A stretch of 14,308 nucleotides of DNA from Pseudomonadota bacterium (GCA_023434265.1 JAEYTA010000067.1:1-14308); one strand, 5' to 3'. Shown: positions 6,350-13,664, numbered from the stretch's first letter. Notes: generated from the letters alone by a model not told the origin. Program-made: numbers and translations.

Positions 6350-7168
6350 ATGAACTATCGCCACAGCTTCCACGCCGGGAATTTCGCCGATCTCGTCAAG
6401 CACGCGCTTCTCCTCTGGCTCCTCGAGCGGCGGCAGGCGGCGGGGCCCGTCGTCGTGCTCGACACCCATGCTGGTGCAGGTCTGTACGATCTGGCGGGCG
6501 ATGCGGTTCGTTCTCGGGAAGCAGAGGCGGGGATCGAACGCCTGATGGCCGCCGCCGACCGCCCGCCCCTGATCGAGGCGCTGGCGCGCGAGGTGGCGGC
6601 GCTGAACCCCGGCGGTGGCGCGCGGCTCTATCCGGGATCGCCGCTGCTGGTCGCCCGACGCCTGCGTGCCGACGACCGCTACCTCGGCTTCGAGCTGAAC
6701 CCGCCGGTGCTCGACCTGCTGACCGAAGCGGTGCGGCCGTTTCCGCAGGCCGTCGCGCGCGGCGGCGACGGCTACGAGCAGGCGCCGGCCGAGGCCGCGC
6801 GCGCGCCCGGCGCCTTCGTGCTGATCGACCCGCCCTTCGAGCGGCCGGACGACTACGCGCGCGCCGCCGGGACCGCCGCCGCCATCGCCCGCGCCGACGC
6901 TCGCGCCACGGTGGCGGTCTGGGCCCCGCTCAAGGACCTCGAGACCTTCGACGGCTTCCTGCGCCGCCTCGATCAGGCCGGCGTCAAGGGCGCGCTCGTC
7001 GCCGAGGCGCGGCTGCGGCCGCTGACCAATCCGATGAAGATGAACGGCTGCGCCATGGTCGTGCTGAACCCGCCGCCCGGCGCGGAGGCGGCGGCGGGGG
7101 AGATCTGCGGCTGGGTCGTACGGACCCTGGGGGACGACGGCGGTCGCGCCGAGGTCTGGACGACCTAG
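6350..7168 (+). CDS. rlmJ: 23S rRNA (adenine(2030)-N6)-methyltransferase RlmJ
   Basis: RlmJ is an S-adenosylmethionine-dependent enzyme that N6-methylates A2030 of 23S rRNA. The 272-residue length fits the family (E. coli 280). The hallmark N-terminus MNYRHSFHAGNFADLVKHA is present, followed by VVVLDTHAGAGLYDL (34-48; SAM-binding motif I), YPGSP around 94-98 and the amino-methyltransferase motif IV DPPF at 160-163, preceded by FVLI and followed by ERPDDY. The late LTNPMKMNGCAMVVLNPP segment is also typical. The ATG has GGAGG 7 bases upstream. The gene is divergent from the topoisomerase block, with an 83-bp gap in which I find no convincing promoter. Its TAG stop is shared, through a palindromic CTAG, with the stop of the convergent downstream gene. 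Confidence 0.95.
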   Translation: MNYRHSFHAGNFADLVKHALLLWLLERRQAAGPVVVLDTHAGAGLYDLAGDAVRSREAEAGIERLMAAADRPPLIEALAREVAALNPGGGARLYPGSPLLVARRLRADDRYLGFELNPPVLDLLTEAVRPFPQAVARGGDGYEQAPAEAARAPGAFVLIDPPFERPDDYARAAGTAAAIARADARATVAVWAPLKDLETFDGFLRRLDQAGVKGALVAEARLRPLTNPMKMNGCAMVVLNPPPGAEAAAGEICGWVVRTLGDDGGRAEVWTT

Positions 7169-7461
7169 AAGGACTCGCCCGGCTCGTAGAGGTGCGGCTC
7201 GAAGGTGGCGATGGCCAGCACCGGCTCCATGGCGGCGGCGACGGAAGGATGGCGGGCCATCGCCTTCCAGTCGTCGCGCGAGCGCCAGGCCGCGTGCACC
7301 GCGGCGACCCGGCCGTTCAGCCCGCGATGGACGGTGGCGGAGATGAAGCCGTCCAGTTCGCGCTGCGCCTTGAGACTGGCGGTCAGCAGCTCCATGAGCG
7401 CCGCCTGCTTTTCCGGCTGGCAGCGGTAGACGTTGATCAGGACCACGGGCGCGTCGGACAT
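7165..7461 (-). CDS. Antibiotic biosynthesis monooxygenase (ABM) domain protein, 98 aa
   Basis: This is a small single-domain protein with the ferredoxin-like ABM pattern. It opens with the strand VVLINVYRC (6-14), followed by a helix with KQAALMELLTASL (18-30), LDGFISATVHRGLNG (36-50), VAAVHAAWRSRDDWKAMA (52-69) and a closing strand ATFEPHLYEP. The conserved W-R-S-x-D-D-W and the length fit the family. ABM proteins form dimers and include quinone-forming monooxygenases, haem-degrading enzymes and many with no known substrate; none can be assigned here. The chosen ATG gives 98 residues. A GTG seven codons earlier (7482) is possible, and neither start has a strong ribosome site. It overlaps the rlmJ stop by 4 bases and is divergent from the amidotransferase gene. 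Confidence 0.8.
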   Translation of the reverse strand: MSDAPVVLINVYRCQPEKQAALMELLTASLKAQRELDGFISATVHRGLNGRVAAVHAAWRSRDDWKAMARHPSVAAAMEPVLAIATFEPHLYEPGESF

Positions 7462-7485
7462 GACCGCCGCATAGCCGATCACGCC

Positions 7486-7535
7486 TTGCGAGTCTCGCCG
7501 GCGCGGCCATATCAGGCGGGTCGAGGAGGCCTCAA
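7486..7535. promoter_or_regulatory. Candidate back-to-back promoters sharing one AT-rich element
   Basis: In the 74-bp gap between two divergent genes, TTGCGA (7486-7491) lies 17 bases before ATATCA (7509-7514) on the plus strand, pointing at the amidotransferase gene. On the minus strand TTGAGG (7535-7530) lies 15 bases before TGATAT, the complement of the same 7509-7514 element, pointing at the ABM gene. CATATCA is one of the few AT-rich spots in the gap. Both matches are imperfect, so confidence is low. Confidence 0.28.
7523..7529 (+). promoter_or_regulatory. Strong Shine-Dalgarno supporting a TTG start
   Basis: GAGGAGG ends 6 bases before the TTG at 7536. It is one of the strongest ribosome sites in the window and the main reason to accept TTG as the start of the amidotransferase; no in-frame ATG lies nearby before the conserved ETGAPP segment. 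Confidence 0.75.
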
Positions 7536-8240
7536 TTGACCCGTATCGCGATCCTGGAGACCGGCGCGCCGCCGCCCCGGCTGGCGCCGGCCTACGGCGA
7601 CTACCCCGCCATGTTCCGCGCCCTGCTGGGCGATGGCTTCGAGACCGCGACGTTCGACGTGCAGGCCGGCGAGCTGCCCGACCCGGACGCCTTCGACGGC
7701 GCCATCGTCACCGGCTCGGCGGCCGGCGTGTACGAGGGTCATCCGTGGATTCCGCCGCTGCTCGACTGGATCCGCTCGGCGAAGGGCCGGGTGCGCCTGG
7801 TCGGCGTCTGCTTCGGCCACCAGGCCATGGCCGAGGCCCTCGGCGGCCGGGTCGAGAAGTCGGAGCGCGGCTGGGGCGTCGGCCTGCACCGCTACGAGGT
7901 CGCGGCGCACGAGCCGTGGATGGAGCCTCCCGCCGCGACCATCGCCATCCCGGTGTCGCACCAGGACCAGGTGGTCACGCCGCCGCCAGGCGCCCGCGTG
8001 ATCCTCGCCAGCGCCTTCACCCCCTGGGCCGGGCTGGCCTGGGGCGACGACGCGATCAGCTTCCAGTGCCACCCGGAGTTCAGCCCCGTCTACGCCGCCG
8101 CCCTCGTCGAGGGCCGCGTCGACCGGATTCCGCCGGCCGTCGCCTCGGAAGCGCTGGCCAGCCTGAAGACGCCCGACGACCGCGCCGTGCTCGGCGCCTG
8201 GATCCGCCGCTTCCTGCGCGGCGCGGCCGCGGCCACCTGA
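7536..8240 (+). CDS. Class I glutamine amidotransferase (GMP synthase-like GATase domain)
   Basis: This is a 234-residue stand-alone class I amidotransferase domain. It would hydrolyse glutamine, or a gamma-glutamyl compound, through a Cys-His-Glu triad: Cys92 in VGVCFGHQAMAEALGG (89-104), His179 and Glu181 in FQCHPEFS (176-183). ILETG (6-10), GAIVTGSAAGVYE (55-67) with the oxyanion-hole region and SHQDQV (141-146) are also typical of the GMP synthase-like subgroup. No synthetase partner lies next to it. Such stand-alone members include enzymes that deglutamylate small molecules and many of unknown substrate, so a precise function cannot be given. The TTG start is supported by the GAGGAGG site. 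A stop TGA overlaps a possible -35 element for the downstream kinase gene. Confidence 0.9.
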   Translation: MTRIAILETGAPPPRLAPAYGDYPAMFRALLGDGFETATFDVQAGELPDPDAFDGAIVTGSAAGVYEGHPWIPPLLDWIRSAKGRVRLVGVCFGHQAMAEALGGRVEKSERGWGVGLHRYEVAAHEPWMEPPAATIAIPVSHQDQVVTPPPGARVILASAFTPWAGLAWGDDAISFQCHPEFSPVYAAALVEGRVDRIPPAVASEALASLKTPDDRAVLGAWIRRFLRGAAAAT

Positions 8241-8267
8241 CGCGCCGGCGTTCGACGGTGCTAAGTC
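8237..8267 (+). promoter_or_regulatory. Candidate promoter of the hybrid kinase gene
   Basis: CTGACGC (8237-8243) overlaps the amidotransferase stop and resembles the TTGACGS -35. GCTAAGTC (8260-8267) matches seven of eight positions of the GCtANaWC -10. The 16-base spacer is slightly long for that consensus. It would place the start about 45 bases before the kinase ATG, so the kinase may be transcribed independently of the preceding gene. Confidence 0.35.
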
Positions 8268-8315
8268 TTGCTCAATACCTGTCGTGCAAGGGAGGTGCTC
8301 AAGGTCGGGAGTCCC

Positions 8316-10802
8316 ATGCCGATAGTGCGCGTCGCCCTCGTGGTCCTGATGATGATCGCCGTCCTCGCGGGCGGGGCGGGAGCCATGGCGCAGCCGCGCG
8401 ACACCGGCGGCGCGGCCGACACGGTGAACCTGGCCCGCTTCGTGGAGCGGCGCGCCGGCTCGACCTCCTTCGCGGACCTCGACGCCTTCGGCCGGGCGGC
8501 CATGCAGCGCGACGACCGCGAGGGGCTGAACCGGCTCTACCACGTCACCTGGACCATCCTGAACCAGGGCGCCTTCGAGCAGGCGAGCCTGTGGAACCGC
8601 CGCCTCGCCGAGGCCGCCGCCCGCCAGCATGACGAGCGCTATCTCGACATCGCGCGGCTGAACGATCTGACCATCCGCTACGACCAGGGCGACACCGCTG
8701 TGGCGGCCGAGATGTCCCGCATGGCCAGCTCCGGGCGCGACTGGTTCGTGCGCGCCCACGCCGCGCGTCTCACCGCCCTGTGGCTGATGGACCAGGCGCG
8801 AACCGGCGAGGCGCTCGACCTGCTGGCCGTGGCCGAGGCCGACATCCCCAACGACGACCCCTTCGCCGCCACCGCCCACGCCGGTGTCTGGGAAGTGGCC
8901 GGCATGGGCCTGAAGGACCTCAACGACGTGCTCGGCGCGGCGTCCGCCTTCCGCAAGTTCGAGATCGACTATTCCAACCCCGACTATCCCCGCCCCGATT
9001 TCGACAGCCTCTACAACCTGACCATGATGGCGGTGAAGGTCGGCGACCTCGAGCGGGCCGCGGACTACTACGCCGCCCACCACCGGCTGGCCCGGCGCGC
9101 CGGGCTGGAGACCCTGTCGGTCTATGACGCCAGCCTGTGCGCGACCGTGGCGAACGCGCGTCGTCAGTCGCGAGAGGTGCTGGCCTGCCTCGAGCCCTAT
9201 GGCGAGGACCTTGGGGCCGCCGCCTTCCTCGCCCTCGAAGCCCTGCCCATCCGCGGCATGGCGCGGGCCCGCAACGGCGACATCGCCGGCGCCCGCCGCG
9301 ACCTGGCGGCGCTGCGTCGGCTCGAGGCCGAAGCCGATGTCGCGTCGGACTCGGCCCATCTGGAAGCCGAGGTGCTGTTCGCCGAGGGACGCGCCGAAGA
9401 GGCCTTCCGGGTGCTGAGCGACCACACCGAAGCCAGCGAACTGCAGGCCGCCCGTCAGTTCAGCGCGGGCATCCACCAGGTCACCGGCAACATGCAGCAA
9501 CAGCTGGCGGAGCGCCGGCGGCAGCTGGAGACGGCGCGCGCCAACACCGGTCTGCAGCAGGCCATCATCGGCATCGCCATCGTCTTCCTGCTCTGCGCCG
9601 CCGCCACCCTGGCGTGGCAGGCGCGGCAGGCGCGGCGGCTGAAGGCGGCCCAGCATCGCGCCGAGGAGGCCAACCGGACGAAGAGCGAATTCCTCGCCAA
9701 CATGAGCCACGAAATCCGCACGCCCCTGAACGGCGTGGTTTCAATGGCCGACGCCCTCGCGCGGCGCGAACTGGAGCCGAAGGAGCACGAGATGGTCGAG
9801 CTGATCCGCTCGTCCAGCGCCACCCTCGAGCGGCTTCTGTCGGACATCCTCGACAGCGCGAAGATCGAGTCCGGCGAGGTGGCGATCGAACGCGCCGCCT
9901 TCGACCTGGAGCAGGCGGTGCGGGACGTCGCCGCGCTGTGGCGCGCGCGCGCCGCCGAGACCGGCGTGGCGCTGGAGGTGGATTTCGATCCGGCCCTGGC
10001 GGGACGTGTCGAGGGCGACCCGGTTCGGGTCCGGCAGGTGCTCACCAACCTGGTCAGCAACGCCCTGAAGTTCACCTCGGCGGGAAGCGTCCGGGTCTCG
10101 GTCGCGGCGGCCGGGGCCGACCGCGTCGTCTTCCGCGTCAGCGACACCGGCGTCGGCTTCGACGCCGACCAGAAGGCGCGCATCTTCCGGCGCTTCCAGC
10201 AGGCCGACGGCTCGATCACCCGGCGCTACGGCGGCACCGGCCTCGGCCTGGCCATCTCCAGTTCGCTGGTCGGGCTGATGGGCGGCGCCCTCGACTGCGA
10301 CAGCACCCCCGGCGAAGGCTCCGTCTTCTGGTTCGAGATCCCCCTGCCGCGGGTCGAGGACGCGACCATGGCCGGCGCGGCCGAGCCGGCGGCGGAGGCG
10401 GGCGAGGCGCCGCTGCGCATCCTGCTGGCCGACGACCACCCCGCCAACCGCAAGGTGGTCGAGATCATGCTGTCGGCGACCGCCATGGAGCTGGTCTCCG
10501 TCGAGGACGGGCGTCAGGCGCTGGAGGCGTTCGGCAAGGGCGGCTTCGATCTCGTGCTGATGGACATGCAGATGCCGGTCATGGACGGCCTGACCGCCAC
10601 CGCCGCCATCCGCGCGCTGGAGGCCGAGCGCGGTCTGGCGCGCACCCCGGTGGTGATGCTGACCGCCAACGCCATGGCCGAGCACGTCGAGGCCGGCCGC
10701 GTCGCCGGGGCCGACGCCCACCTGGCCAAGCCGATCACCATGGACAGCCTGTTCGCGACGATCGAGACCGTGCTCGCCGAACCGGCGCGGGAAGCCGCCT
10801 GA
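8316..10802 (+). CDS. Hybrid sensor histidine kinase with exported helical-repeat sensor
   Basis: The protein has 828 residues. A signal peptide (1-25, AMA|Q cleavage) is followed by a long alanine-rich helical region (about 30-415) resembling degenerate TPR repeats, for example VGDLERAADYYAAHHRLARR. One membrane segment lies at 416-436. After a short coiled coil comes HisKA with His465 in NMSHEIRTPLNG. HATPase motifs follow: N-box Asn582 in LVSNALKFT, Asp610 in DTGVGF, and GGTGLGLAIS at 639-648. The C-terminal receiver domain has Asp706/Asp707, phospho-acceptor Asp750 in LMDMQMPVMDG, Thr783 and Lys805. All catalytic residues are present, so it should autophosphorylate and pass phosphate to its own receiver. 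There is no Hpt domain and no regulator gene nearby, so output needs a partner elsewhere. I chose the ATG with GGAG 4 bases upstream; a TTG at 8268 would spoil the signal peptide. The signal sensed is unknown. Confidence 0.93.
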   Translation: MPIVRVALVVLMMIAVLAGGAGAMAQPRDTGGAADTVNLARFVERRAGSTSFADLDAFGRAAMQRDDREGLNRLYHVTWTILNQGAFEQASLWNRRLAEAAARQHDERYLDIARLNDLTIRYDQGDTAVAAEMSRMASSGRDWFVRAHAARLTALWLMDQARTGEALDLLAVAEADIPNDDPFAATAHAGVWEVAGMGLKDLNDVLGAASAFRKFEIDYSNPDYPRPDFDSLYNLTMMAVKVGDLERAADYYAAHHRLARRAGLETLSVYDASLCATVANARRQSREVLACLEPYGEDLGAAAFLALEALPIRGMARARNGDIAGARRDLAALRRLEAEADVASDSAHLEAEVLFAEGRAEEAFRVLSDHTEASELQAARQFSAGIHQVTGNMQQQLAERRRQLETARANTGLQQAIIGIAIVFLLCAAATLAWQARQARRLKAAQHRAEEANRTKSEFLANMSHEIRTPLNGVVSMADALARRELEPKEHEMVELIRSSSATLERLLSDILDSAKIESGEVAIERAAFDLEQAVRDVAALWRARAAETGVALEVDFDPALAGRVEGDPVRVRQVLTNLVSNALKFTSAGSVRVSVAAAGADRVVFRVSDTGVGFDADQKARIFRRFQQADGSITRRYGGTGLGLAISSSLVGLMGGALDCDSTPGEGSVFWFEIPLPRVEDATMAGAAEPAAEAGEAPLRILLADDHPANRKVVEIMLSATAMELVSVEDGRQALEAFGKGGFDLVLMDMQMPVMDGLTATAAIRALEAERGLARTPVVMLTANAMAEHVEAGRVAGADAHLAKPITMDSLFATIETVLAEPAREAA

Positions 10803-10805
10803 GTC

Positions 10806-11681
10806 TCAGGGCCACTTCACCACGGGCGGCATCGAACTGAGGATCGAGTCGACGTTGCCGCCGGTCTTCAGGCCGAAGGTGGTGCCGCGGTCGTAGAGCA
10901 GGTTGAACTCGACGTAGCGCCCGCGCCGGACCAGCTGCTCCTCGCGCTCCGCCGCCGTCCACGGCTCGACCATCCGCCGCGCCACGATGCGCGAATAAAC
11001 GTCGAGGAAGGCCTCGCCGACGTCGCGGGTGAAGGCGAAGTCGCGCTCCCAGTCGCCGCTGTCGTGGTGGTCGTAGAAGATCCCGCCGGTGCCGCGCGGC
11101 TCGTTGCGGTGGGGCAGGAAGAAATACTCGTCGCACCACGCCTTGAAGCGGGCGTGCCAGTCCGGGTGGTGAGCGTCGCAGGCGGCCTTCATGGCGGCGT
11201 GGAAGGCGACCGTGTCGGGGGCGTCCTCGCGGCGGTCGATATCGAGCACCGGGGTCAGGTCGGCGCCGCCGCCGAACCAGCTCTTCGTGGTGGCGATGAA
11301 GCGGGTGTTCATGTGCACGGCCGGCACGCGCGGGCTGACCGGGTGGCAGATCAGGCTGACGCCGGTGGCGAAGAAGCGCGGGTCCTCCGCGGCGCCGGGC
11401 ACGGTCTTCGCGTAGTCCTCGGGGAAGCTGCCGTGCACGGTGGAGACGTGCACCCCCACCTTCTCGAACAGCCGGCCGTGCATCATCCCCATGACGCCGC
11501 CGCCGCCCGCCTCGCGGGTCCACGGCGTGCGCACGAAGCGGCCCGGTTCGCCGGGAAACAGCTCCGCCGGCGCCTGGTCCTCCAGCGCCTCGAGGCCGGC
11601 GTGGATGCGGTCGCGCAGGGTCTCGAACCAGGCCCGGGCGGCGGCCTTCTTGTCGGACAGGGGATCGGAGGGGTCGGTCAT
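10806..11681 (-). CDS. hemF: Oxygen-dependent coproporphyrinogen III oxidase
   Basis: HemF decarboxylates two propionate side chains of coproporphyrinogen III with O2 to give protoporphyrinogen IX in haem synthesis; it is a cytosolic dimer. The 291-residue length fits (E. coli 299). Conserved blocks include GGGGVMGMMHGRLFEKVGVH (59-78), STVHGSFP (80-87), HPVSPRVPAVHMNTRFI (113-129), WFGGGADLTP (135-144), PHRNEPRGTGGIFYD (190-204) and GRYVEFNLLYDRGTTFGL (254-271). The ATG at 11681 is preferred; a GTG seven codons upstream (11702) is in frame. It is convergent with the hybrid kinase (3-bp gap) and divergent from the dipeptidase gene, close to petA and petB, whose cytochrome products need haem. 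Identification is firm. Confidence 0.97.
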   Translation of the reverse strand: MTDPSDPLSDKKAAARAWFETLRDRIHAGLEALEDQAPAELFPGEPGRFVRTPWTREAGGGGVMGMMHGRLFEKVGVHVSTVHGSFPEDYAKTVPGAAEDPRFFATGVSLICHPVSPRVPAVHMNTRFIATTKSWFGGGADLTPVLDIDRREDAPDTVAFHAAMKAACDAHHPDWHARFKAWCDEYFFLPHRNEPRGTGGIFYDHHDSGDWERDFAFTRDVGEAFLDVYSRIVARRMVEPWTAAEREEQLVRRGRYVEFNLLYDRGTTFGLKTGGNVDSILSSMPPVVKWP

Positions 11682-11724
11682 GTGCGCTTCATAGGGGCCC
11701 ACGGTCGGAGCGGGAAGGCGGCCG

Positions 11725-11752
11725 TTGACCGCGCGCTCTCATCCGCCACTAT
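11725..11752 (+). promoter_or_regulatory. Candidate promoter of the dipeptidase gene
   Basis: TTGACC (11725-11730) is followed after 16 bases by CACTAT (11747-11752), in the 97-bp divergent gap between hemF and the dipeptidase. The -35 matches five of six consensus bases. It would start transcription about 20 bases before the dipeptidase ATG, leaving room for its GGAGGT site (11769-11774). Confidence 0.4.
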
Positions 11753-11778
11753 CGCCGCTCCGCTTCCCGGAGGTCCCG

Positions 11779-13038
11779 ATGATCCGCGCCGTCCTGCTCG
11801 CCACCACCGCCGTCGCCCTGCTCGCCGGGTCCGCGGCCGCCCAGGACGCGGGCGAAGCCCGCGCCCGGCGCATCCTCGAGCGGACGCCGCTGATCGACGG
11901 GCACAACGACCTGCCGTGGGCGCTGCGGCAGGGGCACGGCAGCGATCCGCACGCCGTCGACCTGACGGCCAACCTCGACGCCTCGACCGACCTGCACACC
12001 GACATCCCCCGCTTGCGCGCCGGCGGCGTCGGCGGCCAGTTCTGGTCGGTCTACGTCCCGGCCAGCCTCGAGCCGGTGGAGGCGGCCAAGGCCACCTTCG
12101 AGCAGATCGACATCGTCCGCCGCATGGTCGCCGCCCATCCCGACGTGTTCGAACTCGCCACCACCGCCGACGACATCCAGCGCATCCACCGTCGCGGCCG
12201 CATCGCCAGCCTCATGGGCATCGAGGGCGGCTACTCCATCGACGATTCGCTGGGTCTGCTGCGCGAGTTCCACGAGGCGGGCGTGCGCTACATGACCCTG
12301 ACCCATTCGCGCACCACCACCTGGGCCGACAGCGCCACCGACGCGCCGAAATGGGGTGGCCTGTCGCCCTTCGGCGAGCAGGTGGTGAAGGAGATGAACC
12401 GGCTGGGCATGATGGTCGACCTCAGCCACGTCTCCGAGGAGACCATGCTGGACGCCATGCGGGTGTCCGAGGCGCCGGTGATCTTCTCCCATTCCTCGGC
12501 GCGGGCGGTGACCGGCCATGCGCGCAACGTGCCCGACAGCGTGCTGCGCCTGATGCCCGAGGACGGCGGCGTGGTGATGGTCACCTTCGTGCCCGGCTTC
12601 GTGAACGAGCAGGTGCGCGCCTGGAGCGCCGCCCGCGCGGCCGAGGACGCGCGGCTGAAATCGCTGAATCCGGGCGACCCGCGGGCCGTGACCGACGGCC
12701 TGGCGGCGTGGACGGCGGCGCATCCGATCCCGCGCGCGACCCTCGACGACGTGGTGGCACACATCCAGCACGTCCGCGACGTGGCCGGCATCGACCACGT
12801 CGGCCTCGGCGGCGACTTCGACGGGGTGGACGCCCTGCCCGAGGGCGTCGAGGGCGTCGACGCCTATCTGCGCATCCTCGCCCGGCTGATGCAGAACGGC
12901 TGGAGCGAGGCCGACATCCGCAAGCTGGCCGGGGAGAACGTGCTCAGGGTCATGCGGGCGGTGGAGGCGGTCGCCGCGGCGAAGGCGGCGGAGCGGCCGA
13001 GCCTGGCGCGGCTCGAGGGCGAGGGGGCGCCGGAGTAG
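11779..13038 (+). CDS. Secreted membrane dipeptidase (peptidase family M19)
   Basis: The protein is a zinc dipeptidase of the renal dipeptidase family, 419 residues. A clear signal peptide (1-21, ending SAAAQ) indicates export to the periplasm. Zinc ligands are in place: His42 and Asp44 in IDGHNDLPW, bridging Glu149 in GIEGG, His217 in DLSHVS and His238 in FSHSSARAV. Asp346 in GLGGDFDGV fits the catalytic acid. HARNVPD (247-253) is the substrate-binding Arg-Asn segment. The family cleaves dipeptides, including those with a D-residue at the C-terminus, and some cleave beta-lactams or process natural products; the substrate here is open. The ATG follows GGAGGT by 4 bases; an upstream in-frame TTG at 11725 has no such site and would mask the signal peptide. 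It is convergent with trmL (7-bp gap). Confidence 0.94.
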   Translation: MIRAVLLATTAVALLAGSAAAQDAGEARARRILERTPLIDGHNDLPWALRQGHGSDPHAVDLTANLDASTDLHTDIPRLRAGGVGGQFWSVYVPASLEPVEAAKATFEQIDIVRRMVAAHPDVFELATTADDIQRIHRRGRIASLMGIEGGYSIDDSLGLLREFHEAGVRYMTLTHSRTTTWADSATDAPKWGGLSPFGEQVVKEMNRLGMMVDLSHVSEETMLDAMRVSEAPVIFSHSSARAVTGHARNVPDSVLRLMPEDGGVVMVTFVPGFVNEQVRAWSAARAAEDARLKSLNPGDPRAVTDGLAAWTAAHPIPRATLDDVVAHIQHVRDVAGIDHVGLGGDFDGVDALPEGVEGVDAYLRILARLMQNGWSEADIRKLAGENVLRVMRAVEAVAAAKAAERPSLARLEGEGAPE

Positions 13039-13045
13039 AGCCGGT

Positions 13046-13492
13046 TCAGGCCACGTCGGTCCGCCGCAGCCCCTCCCACAGCGCGATCCCCGCGCTGACC
13101 GACAGGTTCAGCGACCGCGCCCCGGGCTGAATCGGGATCACCACCCGCGCGTCAGCGGCGGCGTGGACCTCCTCCGGCGCCCCGGTCGGCTCGCTGCCGA
13201 ACAACAGCGTGTCGTCCTCGCGGAAGGCGAAATCCCGCAGCGGGGTGGCCCCCTTGGTCGTGAACAGCACCAGTCGGCCCGGTCCGCGCTCGCGCTGGAA
13301 GGCGTCCCAGTCGGCGTGGCGGACGAGGTGCGACAACGGGCCGTAGTCCAGGGCGGCGCGCTTCATGGCGCGGTCGTCGAAGCGGAACCCCGTGGGCTCG
13401 ATGACGTGCAGCTCCACCCCGAAACAGGCCGACAGGCGGATGCACGCGCCGACGTTCTGCGGAATGGCCGGTTGAAAAAGGGCGAGACGCAT
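13046..13492 (-). CDS. trmL: tRNA (cytidine(34)-2'-O)-methyltransferase TrmL
   Basis: TrmL is a SPOUT-class enzyme that 2'-O-methylates the wobble base of certain leucine tRNAs using S-adenosylmethionine. The protein is 148 residues (E. coli 157). The N-terminus MRLALFQPAIPQNVGACIRL (1-20), the LLFGSEPTGAP block (97-106), and the knot-forming IPIQPGARSLNLSVSAGIAL (119-138) are the family signatures. The ATG has GAGG 8 bases upstream. The frame stays open for another 50 codons, but these carry no TrmL homology and run through the promoter region of petA. It is divergent from petA, an arrangement I recall as common in alphaproteobacteria. Confidence 0.95.
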   Translation of the reverse strand: MRLALFQPAIPQNVGACIRLSACFGVELHVIEPTGFRFDDRAMKRAALDYGPLSHLVRHADWDAFQRERGPGRLVLFTTKGATPLRDFAFREDDTLLFGSEPTGAPEEVHAAADARVVIPIQPGARSLNLSVSAGIALWEGLRRTDVA

Positions 13493-13568
13493 TCTAAGGC
13501 CCTCATACGCGCGGCCCGGGGGCTTGTCGCGGCTCGAAATGCGACTGTTTCTCAGGCAGCAGCGCAAC

Positions 13569-13589
13569 CTCGCGGCTCTCCGCCGCGAG
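13569..13589. other. 8-bp stem-loop in the trmL/petA divergent gap
   Basis: CTCGCGGC (13569-13576) pairs perfectly with GCCGCGAG (13582-13589) around a 5-base TCTCC loop. It lies midway in the 194-bp gap between trmL and petA. With no T-run on either strand it is not a terminator. It could be an operator-like palindrome or a leader structure, or chance in GC-rich DNA. Confidence 0.35.
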
Positions 13590-13642
13590 TCCGGGCCGGA
13601 CGGGAGTTCCGGGTTCCGCAGGACCAGTGATGCCGCGATCAC

Positions 13643-13664
13643 GCCGCGCCCGACAGGGCGCGGC
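13643..13664 (+). other. 9-bp stem-loop upstream of the petA ribosome site
   Basis: GCCGCGCCC (13643-13651) and GGGCGCGGC (13656-13664) form a perfect all-GC 9-bp stem with a GACA loop. It ends 11 bases before the AGGAG of petA and would be very stable in the leader of the petABC mRNA. There is no T-run. It may protect the 5' end or control translation; that role is inference. Confidence 0.45.

Noticed and set aside
5926..6351. N-terminal extension of topoisomerase IB to 476 residues
   Set aside because: The extension overlaps the small gene at 5922-6266 in another frame and lacks topoisomerase homology; the GTG with a 4-base overlap gives the family length.
8267..8290. CTTGC...GCAAG inverted repeat and near-repeated GGTGCT(C)AAG before the kinase gene
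   Set aside because: The stem is only 5 bp with a 14-base loop, and the repeats are short and imperfect; not distinguishable from chance.
8287..8295. AAGGGAGG as the ribosome site for an upstream kinase start
   Set aside because: The only in-frame start near it is a GTG that overlaps the site itself; the ATG at 8316 gives a proper signal peptide.
7512..9710. 732-codon open frame antisense to the amidotransferase and kinase
   Set aside because: The sense frames have clear catalytic motifs; the antisense product is low-complexity His/Gly/Arg-rich with no recognisable domain.
11064..13130. 688-codon plus-strand frame over hemF and the dipeptidase
   Set aside because: It crosses two well-identified genes and the promoter gap between them; composition is shadow-like.
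13493..13642. 50-residue N-terminal extension of TrmL
   Set aside because: MRLALFQPAIPQNVG is the family N-terminus and has a ribosome site; the extension crosses the regulatory gap.
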